Shown here piece by piece: positions 17,466-26,878 of a stretch of 64,000 nucleotides of DNA (position 1 is the stretch's first letter; every line of letters begins with the position of its first letter). Below the pieces are notes generated by a model. That model was not told where the DNA came from, made no database searches, and was given only the letters and a program-made list of their open reading frames with translations. The DNA comes from Actinoplanes lutulentus (GTDB lineage: Bacteria; Actinomycetota; Actinomycetes; Mycobacteriales; Micromonosporaceae). Where the stretch lies: positions 62,001 to 126,000 of the forward strand of contig NZ_QLMJ01000020.1 of NCBI RefSeq assembly GCF_003259845.1. The letters run 5' to 3'. The translations under genes and the position numbers were made by a program.

Positions 17466-18917
17466 ATGTCTGCGACCATGCTGCTCGTGTTGAAGCGACC
17501 AAGAATCCGTTGGCGCCGGGCATCGGTCTCGGTGGACGGCGAGCTAGTGCCAGGCCAGCAGATCAGCGGCGCCGGGACAGAGTCAGGCGGCAGCGGGTAC
17601 AGCCCACCCCGGCCCAGCTTCTTGTCAAACACAGGGATTCTGCTGGCAAGCTTCGGGGTTGCTGGCCTCGGCGTCGCTGCATTCGCTTTCATGTGGATCA
17701 TCGCGAATGGCGCCGCCAGCGCGGAGCAGCCCTCCCTGCACATCTCCTCTGTCAAGTACGGCCTCGGATGCTTCGCCGCCGCTGCCGCCGTGGCCGCTCT
17801 TCTCCTGAACTTCCGCCGCCAACTGGTCACGGAATATGCGCACGATCTCGAACTGCGAAAGCAGTCCCATGTCGAGGCCGACGCGGCAGAGCGGAGGGTG
17901 ACGGAACTCTACGTGAAAGCGGTCGAGCAACTGGGCCACGCCGATGGCGTGGTCCGTCTTGGCGGGCTATATGCCCTGGAACGGGTAGCCCAGAAGAACG
18001 TCGACCAGCGGCAGACCGTTGTCGATGTCATCTGCGGTTACCTTCGCATGCCGTACGAGCCGCCTGCTTCACGATATTCCTCGGACGAAGAGAAGCAGAT
18101 GCTATCCAAGGCGTCTGCCGACCCTGCCGACGGAGCCGCTATGGGCGGCGGCCGGGATGAGCGCCAAGAGCTCCAGGTACGCGTGACCGCCCAAAGAATC
18201 CTGCGAAACCACCTTCGGATACCGGAGGGGGGCAATGTCGACGACCTGATTCGGCGGGGCGGGTCGCCTGATCGCGCCTTCTGGCCGGACATCGACGTCG
18301 ACCTGAGCGAGGCCACTCTCTTGGGCTTCGACTTCCGCAGCTGTGTCGTGCGTGTGGCCAAATTTGGACGCGCTTCGTTCTATGGCTCGGTCGGCTTCGG
18401 TGAAGCCACCTTCCTCGAAGACGTCCAATTCGGCAGTGCCGAGTTTCTGGGCGACGCATACTTCAGCGGCGCCACCTTTCGTAAGGACGCCTACTTCGGC
18501 AGGGCGAGTTTTCACAGGTCGGCGACCTTCGGCGAGGTAGAGTTCCTCGCGCACGCGATGTTTGGAGCGGTCCGCTTCTCCGGGGATGCGATGTTCCATT
18601 CGTCGGTGTTTACCGCAGCTGCCTGGTTCACGCGCGCTACGTTCGGCGACTTCACCATTTTCAGCCATGCGCGATTTCTCAACGGCTGCACCTTCATCGA
18701 ATCAGTTTTCCGAGGCGAAACCTACTTCGGCACGGTGATGTTCTCCGGGGACGACGTGAGTTTCGCCAAATCGGCTTTCGACGGGGATGTGAGGTTCGAT
18801 AACAGTCGTGTTGTGAACCGAAGCGACAGCCAAGACTGCTGGCCCGCGGGGTGGGACCTCGTGCCCGGCGCCGATTTTGCGAGTCTAGTCGAGCGGAAAC
18901 CAGACGAGGAAGTCTAA
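17466..18917 (+). CDS. Pentapeptide-repeat membrane protein
   Basis: The frame opens at GTG 17361, but ATG 17466 is the more likely start, giving 483 residues. Two hydrophobic helices lie near residues 54-75 and 96-112. A conserved segment follows (RVTELYVKAVEQLGHADG, VRLGGLYALERVAQ, then QRQTVVDVICGYLRMP). From about residue 280 onward a long run of A(D/F)xxF units forms a right-handed beta-helix, with repeated FGxAxF and FSGATF-like pentads. This N-terminal plus pentapeptide architecture is a known, widespread actinobacterial family of unknown role. It is divergent from the 665-aa gene across a 150-base gap. Confidence 0.85.
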   Translation: MSATMLLVLKRPRIRWRRASVSVDGELVPGQQISGAGTESGGSGYSPPRPSFLSNTGILLASFGVAGLGVAAFAFMWIIANGAASAEQPSLHISSVKYGLGCFAAAAAVAALLLNFRRQLVTEYAHDLELRKQSHVEADAAERRVTELYVKAVEQLGHADGVVRLGGLYALERVAQKNVDQRQTVVDVICGYLRMPYEPPASRYSSDEEKQMLSKASADPADGAAMGGGRDERQELQVRVTAQRILRNHLRIPEGGNVDDLIRRGGSPDRAFWPDIDVDLSEATLLGFDFRSCVVRVAKFGRASFYGSVGFGEATFLEDVQFGSAEFLGDAYFSGATFRKDAYFGRASFHRSATFGEVEFLAHAMFGAVRFSGDAMFHSSVFTAAAWFTRATFGDFTIFSHARFLNGCTFIESVFRGETYFGTVMFSGDDVSFAKSAFDGDVRFDNSRVVNRSDSQDCWPAGWDLVPGADFASLVERKPDEEV

Positions 18918-19132
18918 TTAGCGCTGCGGGTTGACATCCGTTTGGCTCTGAGCCGTCCAGTCACCCTCCGCAGGTCCGGCCGAGTCCGTCACGCAACAAA
19001 TTGACCAGACGCTGGGCCAAGCGGCCCAAGCCCTTCGGCGTATGCGCCCCGCCGGCTGATTACGGGAGTAGCGGGTCGAAGTGGCGCTCGACTATCGCGG
19101 GGACGACCGTCGAGCCGTTGCTCGGGTTCCGG

Positions 19133-22003
19133 TCATCGGTGGCCTCCGCTGGTGATGGGCCGCAACTGCCGGTCAGCGACGCGGCGAGTGGCTTCCGACG
19201 GCTCGGCGTCGAGATCAGCCAAGCGTTCCTCCAAACGACGCAGCGTCTGCCGGACTGCGTCCGGGTGCTGGACGCGACCCTGGATGCGCATGATCCGCTG
19301 GTAGAGCTCCTCGTTAATCGGGTCGAGGTCGACGGCTCGCTGTAGCGCGGCGATGGCCTGCTCCGGGAAGTCGACCTCGATGATCTCGGCGATCCGCGCG
19401 TACGCGACGAGGATTTGATGGCGGTAGCTGCCCGCGTAGTCGGTGACCCAGGCTCGGTCCTGGCCTTCGGCGAAGTCCCCGTTGTACAGGTCGGCGGCTT
19501 CGCGCAGCATGACGAGCGCAACGGCGTCGTCGGAAGCCTTGTTGGCGTGGTCGAGCGCGGTCAGCATCTGCCAGAGGTCGACGGTGAATAGTCGCGCGTC
19601 GATTTGGTAGCGGCCGATGCCCGGGTCGTAAACGACGAACATTTCGCCGGTTCTTCCGGTGGCGTTACGCAGCACGCGGCGTGCGGTGTTGATGTCGGTA
19701 CGGATGCGTTTGGCGGCGGTGGCAGGGTCGGTATCGGGGTGTAGGTCAGCGGCAAGCTGTTCCAGGCTGCGTCCCGCCGAGTATGCGGCGAGTGAGGCGA
19801 GCACGGTGTACGAGCCGCTGCGCATCCCGGTTGTAACCGGTCCGGTGTCGGTGGTGATCCGAACCGGCCCGAGCACGTGCAGCCGCACCGGAGCGGTGAC
19901 TTCGGCCGTCTGTGCAGGTGCCGGTTCGGAGGCCTCATTGGGTGAAGGGCCGGATGCCGTGGTGACCTGCTTGTTGGCTTGTGCGGGGGTGTCGATGTCA
20001 TGGCCAGGCGCGGGCCGCGGTGTCGTATCGGCCAGCGCGGCGAGCACTGCGGCGAGGCCGGTGGCGGCGAGGGTGGACAGCCGGCGTAAGCCAAGAGGCT
20101 GCTCGTCGATGGTGCCGTCGGCGGTGACCTCGAAGGCGATCAAGCCCTCCACCTCGCCGAAGACGACCGGGTGCAGGTGCAAGGCGGTGCGATGCGCGCC
20201 GACAGCAAGAAGCCGGGGTACGTGCCGAGGGCTCGCCTCGATTAGTAGTACGTACGCCGGTTGAGTTTCGGCGTGATCTGTGCGGGCGTTGAGGGCGGTG
20301 ATGCTGTCCGCGTCGAAGGTGTCCAGCAGCCTGCGCCGCAGGATCATCTCCTCTTCGGCGTGGGTGACGGCCGCCGCAGTGTCGGAGAGCACGATGAGCC
20401 GTTCGCCGTCGTAACTGGTTCCATCAGGGTCAAGACCGAGCAATGGGGCGCCGTCGGGCAAGAGGCGAGTGAGTACCTCGGTGGTGGTGACCACGATCGG
20501 GCGGGCCTCGAAACTCTGGATGGCGCCGCTAGCGAGGACAGCGGCGAGCAGCGCGCGAGTCGCTGCCTCGGCTCCGTCGCCGTGCAGGGCGAGGCCAGAA
20601 CCGGGCAGGTCGAACAAGCTCACCTCCCTAGCGTTGGCGTCCACGCCAATGGGCGCGGCGACCGCCGGGACGGAAGGCTGCTGCTGGCCGGGGTCGGAAC
20701 GCAAGCGGCGATCTGCGGCGGCCTCGATCGGTGTCAGGGATTCGGGTAACGGTGCTGGTTGTGGCTCGAGCCGGGCGGGAACGGGGAAGGTCAGCCGGGC
20801 ACGGCGGCGGCGTTGCAGTCGTACCAGCGAAGCGACGGCGGCCAGTAGTGCGGCCAGGCCGAGGCTCACCCACCCCTGAGTCGGCAACGCGATCCCGGCT
20901 TCGTCACGATCGTGCCCATTGTCATTTGGTGCCGTTGCGCTGGTCGCCTCCGATCCGGCGGTCATGGAACTGCTAGCCGCTGGCTGGGCGCTGGAGATCG
21001 CGCCTGGCGGCCTCGGGAAGGTTGCGGCCGGGCTGGAGTCGACCGGCGCCGGGCTCACCGTCCCATTCGGCGCGGGAATCACCGGCAGCGGTGAGGCCGT
21101 CCGGGGTGGTGCATCGGTGCTGGGCTTCTCTTCGGTTGCCGAGTCGGGTTCGGTGGAGGCTCCGGACGGCGTGGCGGGTTTCTGACGGGCTGGCGAGTCG
21201 CCGTGGGTGGGCAGCGCTAACACCCAGCCGACGTGGATCTCGTCCGGATCCCTGAGAGCGTGCCCGTTGACCTGCTCGTGACCCCGGTTGAGTTTGTAGA
21301 TCTCACGCCACCGATGGGCGTCGCCGAGCTTATGCTCGGCGATATCCCACAGGTTGTCGTGCTCGACGACGTGGTGCACGCCGCCCGGTGCGTCGCGCGC
21401 CCAGGCAGGTATGTCGTTGTCCCTGTGCGCGGACAACGGCCGGGCAGTGGCGGCGGCAACGACGATCGCCGAGTGAGTGCGGGGAACGGTCATTGACACT
21501 GAAACGGCCTGTGCCGGGGCTACGGCGATAGCGGGCCGGTGCGCGGCGGCATCAGCGGCGGCGCTGCCCCCGCCGATCGAGGCGGTACGGCCGACGTCGA
21601 ACAGCAGGCCGCCGAGGATCGCGCCGACGAGCATGGCCGCGACCCACCGGATCGGGCCACGACCGGCGACCGGCGGCCGAAGCCTGCCGTGACGGGCGGC
21701 TGCTGCGGTGGCCGATGCCTCGATGACTTCGATGACGGTGTCGCGGACGAACTGCACCCACAGCACCCAGCCAATCGAGGCGAGCAGCGCCACGATCATT
21801 TGATCCGACCAGGGACTCGTGATCGTCACAACCAGGTCGGACACCCCGGGCGGTACGCCGAGCTTTACCCAGCCGATCCAGTCCAAAGGCCATCCGGCCG
21901 AGGCGATCAGAAGCCAGGGCACCCCGGCGGCGAAGCCGAGCAGCATGGCGGCGGCGACCAGAGCGCGTACCAGGCGACCCAGGGTGACGAAGGCGCGGAC
22001 CAT
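19133..22003 (-). CDS. Membrane protein with LysM and BTAD (SARP-like) domains, Tad locus
   Basis: A 956-residue protein with hydrophobic segments at about residues 5-35, 65-87 and 118-137. A LysM domain lies at 210-265 (HHVVEHDNLWDIAEHKLGDA), and another membrane helix near 380. The C-terminal ~240 residues form a SARP-type module: a winged-helix half (HVLGPVRITTDTGPVTTGMR) followed by a BTAD helical-repeat domain (IMRIQGRVQHPDAVRQTLRR). Such membrane-tethered LysM-BTAD proteins sit next to Tad genes in actinomycetes. They might sense the wall and link pilus assembly to expression. It is the most downstream member of the Tad cluster here. Confidence 0.83.
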   Translation of the reverse strand: MVRAFVTLGRLVRALVAAAMLLGFAAGVPWLLIASAGWPLDWIGWVKLGVPPGVSDLVVTITSPWSDQMIVALLASIGWVLWVQFVRDTVIEVIEASATAAAARHGRLRPPVAGRGPIRWVAAMLVGAILGGLLFDVGRTASIGGGSAAADAAAHRPAIAVAPAQAVSVSMTVPRTHSAIVVAAATARPLSAHRDNDIPAWARDAPGGVHHVVEHDNLWDIAEHKLGDAHRWREIYKLNRGHEQVNGHALRDPDEIHVGWVLALPTHGDSPARQKPATPSGASTEPDSATEEKPSTDAPPRTASPLPVIPAPNGTVSPAPVDSSPAATFPRPPGAISSAQPAASSSMTAGSEATSATAPNDNGHDRDEAGIALPTQGWVSLGLAALLAAVASLVRLQRRRRARLTFPVPARLEPQPAPLPESLTPIEAAADRRLRSDPGQQQPSVPAVAAPIGVDANAREVSLFDLPGSGLALHGDGAEAATRALLAAVLASGAIQSFEARPIVVTTTEVLTRLLPDGAPLLGLDPDGTSYDGERLIVLSDTAAAVTHAEEEMILRRRLLDTFDADSITALNARTDHAETQPAYVLLIEASPRHVPRLLAVGAHRTALHLHPVVFGEVEGLIAFEVTADGTIDEQPLGLRRLSTLAATGLAAVLAALADTTPRPAPGHDIDTPAQANKQVTTASGPSPNEASEPAPAQTAEVTAPVRLHVLGPVRITTDTGPVTTGMRSGSYTVLASLAAYSAGRSLEQLAADLHPDTDPATAAKRIRTDINTARRVLRNATGRTGEMFVVYDPGIGRYQIDARLFTVDLWQMLTALDHANKASDDAVALVMLREAADLYNGDFAEGQDRAWVTDYAGSYRHQILVAYARIAEIIEVDFPEQAIAALQRAVDLDPINEELYQRIMRIQGRVQHPDAVRQTLRRLEERLADLDAEPSEATRRVADRQLRPITSGGHR

Positions 22004-22024
22004 ACCCGGTTTCTCCTCGAAGGC

Positions 22025-22495
22025 TCAGGTGTTGGGGCCGGTGATGCCTTGCACCGCGACCGCGGTCGCGGAGGCGGAGACGCGAAGGCTTCGCACTCCG
22101 ACCAGTTGCAGAAGCTGGGTGCGGCTCGTACGCCGCACGGTCACAGAGACGGTCGTGGTGGTCGCGGTCGCCTCGCCGGTGACGCCGGCGCGGGCGAGCC
22201 AGGACCGAGCCGCCGATGCGGCCCGGTCCGGATCGAGCTGAGCGCGGCCCTGCGTGCGGTATAGGTACAGGTCGAGTTCTTGTGCTCCGGCGCGGGCGGC
22301 GGCCTGCGCGGTGTCGAGCGCGGACACCTTGACCGACAGCGCCAGCCCGGCATCCAGGACGAGCCCGGCGACGGCGAACAGGGCCACGCTGAACAACACC
22401 GCGAACGGAGTGATCTGTCCGGCGTCCCGGCCGCCGGTGCGGCGGCGCATCCACGCTGCCACGGCATGCACTCTGCGGATCACGGTCCCGCCCAC
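22025..22495 (-). CDS. TadG/TadE-type pilus assembly protein
   Basis: A 156-residue protein. After a basic lead (RRRTGGRDAGQITPFAVLFS) comes one hydrophobic helix at about 30-50 and the pseudopilin-like segment ALDTAQAAARAGAQELD. That layout is typical of TadG/TadE-type minor pilins, with the charged cut region followed by a helix that leads into the pilus. The C-terminal part is beta-rich. It overlaps the next upstream gene by 16 bases. It would be processed by the prepilin peptidase and take part in Flp pilus assembly. Confidence 0.72.
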   Translation of the reverse strand: MGGTVIRRVHAVAAWMRRRTGGRDAGQITPFAVLFSVALFAVAGLVLDAGLALSVKVSALDTAQAAARAGAQELDLYLYRTQGRAQLDPDRAASAARSWLARAGVTGEATATTTTVSVTVRRTSRTQLLQLVGVRSLRVSASATAVAVQGITGPNT

Positions 22496-22926
22496 CTATC
22501 TACCGGCGAGGTCGCGCTCGCCTCCACCGTCCGGCTGCCGGGAACACCGAGCAGGAGCAGATCCGACAGGGCGACCCGGCACGAGACCCGCACCGTCACC
22601 GAGCCGCCGGGCTGCGGGTTGCCGGAGACCGTGACGCTGGCTGAGCGGCAGGTCCCGGTGTGCGCGGCCAACGTCGCCAGGGCGTTACGTTCAGCCTCCG
22701 CGACGCCGCCGCCGTGGCCGAGTAACGACGCCGTTCGAGCGCCGCTGCTGGCTGCGGCCTCCACGTCGATCTGTGCCGAGACGAGACGACCGCACATCAC
22801 CACGAATAGCAGGATCGCGACCAGTAAAGGTGTCAACAGGGCCATCTCGGCGGTGCTGGCTCCAGCATCCGGTGTCGCGGCCACCTTCCGGATGCGGGCG
22901 ACGATAGCCCGGCGAAGGCGCGTCAT
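22480..22926 (-). CDS. TadE-like minor pilin
   Basis: The frame is open far upstream, but ATG 22926 is chosen because it overlaps the previous gene's stop (ATGA). The 148-residue protein has DAGASTAEMALLTPLLVAIL at about residues 20-39, the TadE signature in which Glu at +5 after the cut site precedes a hydrophobic helix. Cys residues in the C-terminal part may form a disulphide. It lies third in a run of three pilin-like genes. Confidence 0.78.
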   Translation of the reverse strand: MTRLRRAIVARIRKVAATPDAGASTAEMALLTPLLVAILLFVVMCGRLVSAQIDVEAAASSGARTASLLGHGGGVAEAERNALATLAAHTGTCRSASVTVSGNPQPGGSVTVRVSCRVALSDLLLLGVPGSRTVEASATSPVDRWAGP

Positions 22927-23405
22927 GAAATGCCTCCACCGGTGACCCAGCGTTCTACCGGGCGGACCACTACGGCTCGGACATCCCATGCCATCCCGGG
23001 CACGACTGTCCCGGCGTGGCCCCGGATCTCTACGCGGACCTCGGTGGCGGTGCGGGTCACCGACACCGACGGATTCTTGAGTACTCCGCTGCCGATCGCC
23101 GAGAGCGTGTCGCGACCTGTACGCCGGCCGACACCGGCACTCGACTCGTATGCGGCGGCGGTGGTCGCGGCCCGGCTTGCGGCGGCCTGCGCGACGTGGG
23201 TGGCGTGCATCCATACTCCGGCCTGGATGACCATCATGATGATGAGCAGCAGCAACGGCATGGCGATGACCAGCTCGGCCGTCGCCGCGCCCGTGTCGGA
23301 ATGGGCAGCGGCCCGACGCCACCGGGCTCGCAGCTGCCCAGCCCCGACGAGCGCCGCCTTCGGTGGGCGGTCGGCATGGGGAACGCATATGCCGGTCATC
23401 AGCAC
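22923..23405 (-). CDS. TadE-like minor pilin
   Basis: A 160-residue protein; a start at 23399 is also possible. It contains DTGAATAELVIAMPLLLLII near residue 38-57, followed by ATHVAQAAASRAATTAAAYE. This is the TadE/TadF pseudopilin pattern. The C-terminal half is beta-rich (VSVTRTATEVRVEIRGHAG). Overlap with the next TadE gene suggests coupled expression and a mixed minor-pilin complex. Confidence 0.8.
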   Translation of the reverse strand: MLMTGICVPHADRPPKAALVGAGQLRARWRRAAAHSDTGAATAELVIAMPLLLLIIMMVIQAGVWMHATHVAQAAASRAATTAAAYESSAGVGRRTGRDTLSAIGSGVLKNPSVSVTRTATEVRVEIRGHAGTVVPGMAWDVRAVVVRPVERWVTGGGIS

Positions 23406-23409
23406 GGTC

Positions 23410-23601
23410 TTAGCCGAGGTTGATGCTGTTGGCCTTGCCTGACACCTTGGAGTAGATGATCCCGATGGCGAGGATCGCCAGGGTGACCAGCACCGCTGTC
23501 GCCACGACGGCTTCCGTGGTGTAGCCGCCGTCCTTGGTGTCGCGTACCGCCTGCCAGCGGTGTCGCATCTCGGCGGCGATGAGGTTCAGCAGGGCGTTCA
23601 T
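23410..23601 (-). CDS. flp: Flp-type major pilin
   Basis: A 63-residue protein. The cleavage region and helix read GGYTTEAVVATAVLVTLAIL (residues about 25-44), with Gly before and Glu at about +5 as expected for type IVb pilins cut by a TadV-type peptidase. Size and single helix match Flp pilins, the main fibre subunit of Tad pili. It lies between the minor pilins and tadC, with an 80-base gap before tadC that could allow extra expression from its own promoter. Confidence 0.82.
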   Translation of the reverse strand: MNALLNLIAAEMRHRWQAVRDTKDGGYTTEAVVATAVLVTLAILAIGIIYSKVSGKANSINLG

Positions 23602-23685
23602 TCCCTGTCCCTTCTCTGTGGGTGACGGTCAATGTGCCGCTGGAGCGGCCTTCGGCGTGTGCGACCTCTCGCCGGTTCGGAAGTT

Positions 23686-24579
23686 CTAGAGGCCGTTCAT
23701 CACGGCCGCCATTGCCGGATAGCCGAGAAAGATCAGGAATCCGGCGAAGAGGAACACGATGGGCAGCGCCATGCGTTCGGTCGCGGCGTTCGCCTCGCCT
23801 TCGGCATCGGTGAGCTGCCGATCCCTCAAGGCCACCGCCCGCGAACGCAGTGACGCCCGTACGCGCGCGCCCTCGGTGCCCGCGAGACCTACGGTCGCGG
23901 CGAGCTGCTGCAATTCCGCGACGGTGACGCGACGCCCCAGCGCCCCGAGCACGTCCCACGGCGGCACCCGGGCTAGCCGCGCCTCCGCGAGGGCGTACCG
24001 CAGCTCCGTGTATGCCGGCCCGGATCCGACCTTCGCGGCATCGTCGAGGGCTTGGTCCACGCCGGCGCCGGACGCGAGGCTGATCACCACCAGGTCCAGG
24101 AACGAGCTCAAGGCGTCCCGGAACGCCGCCCGGTACGTGGCCGCGTCCGCCCTTACGGATAGCTCGGGAGCCAGGAAGCCGGCCGCGCCGAGAACCAGCG
24201 ACGCGAAGACGGGCGTGCTCACGCCGATAGAGATCCCGGCGAAGCTGAGCATTGCCGCGGCTGCCGGAGGGAGTAGTAACCCGACCACGGCGGCGGTCGC
24301 TTGCTCGGCCAGGTGCACGTCGACCGGCTTGTCCAGCGCGGCGAGATCCCGGCGGGTACTGGTGACCGGGAGCCCGGCGGCACGGAGCCACCGTACGGCC
24401 GGGCGGCCCCACCGTCCGGTCCACCCAGAAGGCGCGCCGTGCGCTTCGGCAGCGAGGTACATCTGCTGCGGGGCGTCGAGGGCCTTGTCCAGGCGCGGCG
24501 GCCGGGGAAACCACCCGACGACGATCAGCCAGAGTCCGAGCCCGGTGCCGAGTCCGGCCAGCAGCACCATCCCGGTCAC
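23686..24579 (-). CDS. tadC: Tad pilus inner-membrane protein TadC
   Basis: A 297-residue type II secretion F-domain protein. Hydrophobic helices occur near residues 3-22, 96-115, 120-140 and 270-292. The cytoplasmic F-domain carries FRDALSSFLDLVVISLASGA and GVDQALDDAA, with LAGTEGARVRASLRSRA downstream. TadC and TadB form the platform that TadA drives. Its start overlaps the stop of tadB by four bases. Confidence 0.88.
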   Translation of the reverse strand: MTGMVLLAGLGTGLGLWLIVVGWFPRPPRLDKALDAPQQMYLAAEAHGAPSGWTGRWGRPAVRWLRAAGLPVTSTRRDLAALDKPVDVHLAEQATAAVVGLLLPPAAAAMLSFAGISIGVSTPVFASLVLGAAGFLAPELSVRADAATYRAAFRDALSSFLDLVVISLASGAGVDQALDDAAKVGSGPAYTELRYALAEARLARVPPWDVLGALGRRVTVAELQQLAATVGLAGTEGARVRASLRSRAVALRDRQLTDAEGEANAATERMALPIVFLFAGFLIFLGYPAMAAVMNGL

Positions 24580-25478
24580 GACCGCACCGCTGTCAGCTCG
24601 GCTGGGGCGGCCACGCCCGCGAGGACGCGGGCATTGTCGCGGTCACGCATCAGCTTCGCGAGCCACCAGAACGCGAACGCGAAACACGCCCCGGCCGCCA
24701 GCAGCACGAGTTGGCCAAAGGAGGTGTCAAACGGCACCAGATAGCCTCGGTTGAGCAAGGTCAGCACGCCGGCCATGGCTAGAGTCGCGCCGACGATCAC
24801 CCGTGCGGAGGTGCGGTTGCGTTTACGTCCGGCTGCGATGCGTTGCCGGGAGGCGACTTTCGCCCGTGCGGATTCCGCTAGCTCGCCCAGCACTTCGCCG
24901 AGCTGCCCGGCGCTGCCGCGTGCCGCCATCAGCAGCCCGGCGACGACGAGGTCAGCGGTCGGGTCGGCTAGCTCGGCGGCAAATCCGCGCAGCGCATCGG
25001 TCAGTTGCCAGCTGCGGCGGAGCCGGGTCGCTAGGCGGGTCACCTCGTCCCGGATCGGTTCCGGGGCTTCGATGGCGCTGGCGGCGATGGCCTGTTCCAG
25101 ACCGGCCGCACCGCCCAGGTTGTCGCGTAGCGACTCGGTCCAGGTGGCGATGGCCTCGATCCGTGAGACCCGGCGGGCATGATCGCGGTCCGGGCCGATG
25201 ACCGCCGGAAGCATCCACGCGCCCACCGCCGCGAGCCCGGCGGCGACCGGCCAGCGGGTCACCACGGCAACGACCATCGCCACAGCCACGCACAGCCCTA
25301 CCCGCCGCCGGTCGACGGGATCACGGGTCGAGGCAAGCCTCGACCACCATGAAGGCGCGTCGAGTTTGGCGGGCCCATCCTGACGGCCGGACAGCCCGAC
25401 ACCAACCAGCACCAGCCCGAACGCCGTTCCTAGCCCCAGCAGCGCGGCTAGGGGCACCGTCATGGTCATGACGGCCAC
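24576..25478 (-). CDS. tadB: Tad pilus inner-membrane protein TadB
   Basis: A 300-residue platform protein with helices near residues 5-25, 60-90, 230-250 and 255-275. The T2SSF region includes ATWTESLRDNLGGAAGLEQA and GSAGQLGEVLGELAESARAK, typical for TadB. It overlaps tadA and tadC, consistent with one operon transcribed leftwards. Confidence 0.88.
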   Translation of the reverse strand: MAVMTMTVPLAALLGLGTAFGLVLVGVGLSGRQDGPAKLDAPSWWSRLASTRDPVDRRRVGLCVAVAMVVAVVTRWPVAAGLAAVGAWMLPAVIGPDRDHARRVSRIEAIATWTESLRDNLGGAAGLEQAIAASAIEAPEPIRDEVTRLATRLRRSWQLTDALRGFAAELADPTADLVVAGLLMAARGSAGQLGEVLGELAESARAKVASRQRIAAGRKRNRTSARVIVGATLAMAGVLTLLNRGYLVPFDTSFGQLVLLAAGACFAFAFWWLAKLMRDRDNARVLAGVAAPAELTAVRS

Positions 25479-26878
25479 CCGCCACCCGGCGCCGACCGGG
25501 CCTGATCGAGCAGCCCAGGATCGAACCCGGCCGCCGCCAGCACGTGCACCAGAGCCGTCGAGGCCGGAGCACCAGGTACCGCCCAGCCGTCCGGGCCAGG
25601 CCGGAAGATCTCGTTGGAGGAGACGGCGGTGCTGTCGCTGTCGACCACCTCACGGACCGAAGTAACCACCCGGCGGCCGGTGTCAGTCAACGCGAGATGG
25701 ACGATCAGGTGCACCGACTCGGCGACAAGCAGGTTCGTGGTGGCCGGATCCAACCCGGCCTGCGCCGCGTATAGCACCAGCTTCTTGAACACGCCGGCCG
25801 ACGAGGAGGCGTGGATGGTGCCCAACGAGCCGTCGTTGCCTTGACTCATCGCGTTGAGCATCGGGATGACCTCGGCACCGCGTACCTCGCCGACGATGAC
25901 CCGGTCCGGTGACATCCGCAGACCCGACCGGAACAGCTGCGAGACGGTAAAGGCCCCAGCGCCTTCGACGTTGGCCTCCCGCGCCTGCATCGGCACCACA
26001 TCGGGGTGAAGATCCTCGTCCGCGTCCAAGGCCAGTTCGTAGGTGTCCTCGATCGTCACGATCCGCTCGTCCGGTGCGATCGCCGAGGCCAGCGCTCGGA
26101 GCATGGTGGTCTTACCCGCGTTGGTCTGCCCGGCGACGAGTACGTTGAGCCTGGCCCGCACCGCGGCCGTCAGCAGCTCGCGCAGCGCTGGGTTGAGGGT
26201 GGCGAGCTGCTCCAACTCCGTTAGCGTGACCTTGACGTAGCGGTGCCGGCGGATCGAGAGCGCCGGGCGCCGGGTTACCGACATAATCGCGTGCAGACGC
26301 GACCCGTCCGGCAGCTGAAGATTCAACTCAGGCGAGGCCCGGTCCCAGCGCCGCTCTTCCGCGCCTTCCCCATCCGCTTCAGCGCGGCCGGCGTCAGCGG
26401 CGAGTCGGCGGATTAGCGCCACCATCTCCGCATCAGAGTCGGCGATCGGGCCGACCCGTTTACGAGTGCCGTCGGCATAGCGCACGAAGACCCGGTCACA
26501 GCCGTTCGCGGTGATCCCCTCGATGCCTTCGTCAGCTAGTAGTGGTTGTAGGCCGCCTGCTCCCAACAACATGTCCGTCACCGCGCGGGACACTCGCGAC
26601 TCCACGTCTGGACGCAGCGGCGGCCGGCCGGCGCGCATCTCCTCCGTGGCGAACACATCTAACGCCTCGACGACCAGGCTTTTGGTGGTCTCCTGCTGCT
26701 GGGCGGCAGACATCGGCACACCGGTCTCGGCTTCGTGTGTGCGGGTGGCGCGGGTCAGCCGCTCGGCGACGTCCCGGCGGATCCGCCGGACCACCGTGAT
26801 CTCGCTGGCCTGCGCCACCGGTTGCGGGAAACTGCCAGGACGATGGCCGTTCAACGGCAGGGCAAGCGGTGAACTCAT
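25466..26878 (-). CDS. tadA: Tad secretion ATPase TadA/CpaF
   Basis: A 470-residue VirB11/GspE-type ATPase. Walker A is GQTNAGKTTM at about residues 248-257. The Asp box (IVTIEDTYEL), Walker B region (RVIVGEVRGAEVIPML) and His box (GNDGSLGTIHASSS) follow in the expected order. The N-terminal 150 residues carry the CpaF-type helical domain with the MLLGAGGLQPLLADEGIEGI segment. This hexameric motor powers Flp pilus assembly. It overlaps the TadZ-like gene upstream. Confidence 0.93.
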   Translation of the reverse strand: MSSPLALPLNGHRPGSFPQPVAQASEITVVRRIRRDVAERLTRATRTHEAETGVPMSAAQQQETTKSLVVEALDVFATEEMRAGRPPLRPDVESRVSRAVTDMLLGAGGLQPLLADEGIEGITANGCDRVFVRYADGTRKRVGPIADSDAEMVALIRRLAADAGRAEADGEGAEERRWDRASPELNLQLPDGSRLHAIMSVTRRPALSIRRHRYVKVTLTELEQLATLNPALRELLTAAVRARLNVLVAGQTNAGKTTMLRALASAIAPDERIVTIEDTYELALDADEDLHPDVVPMQAREANVEGAGAFTVSQLFRSGLRMSPDRVIVGEVRGAEVIPMLNAMSQGNDGSLGTIHASSSAGVFKKLVLYAAQAGLDPATTNLLVAESVHLIVHLALTDTGRRVVTSVREVVDSDSTAVSSNEIFRPGPDGWAVPGAPASTALVHVLAAAGFDPGLLDQARSAPGGGWPS

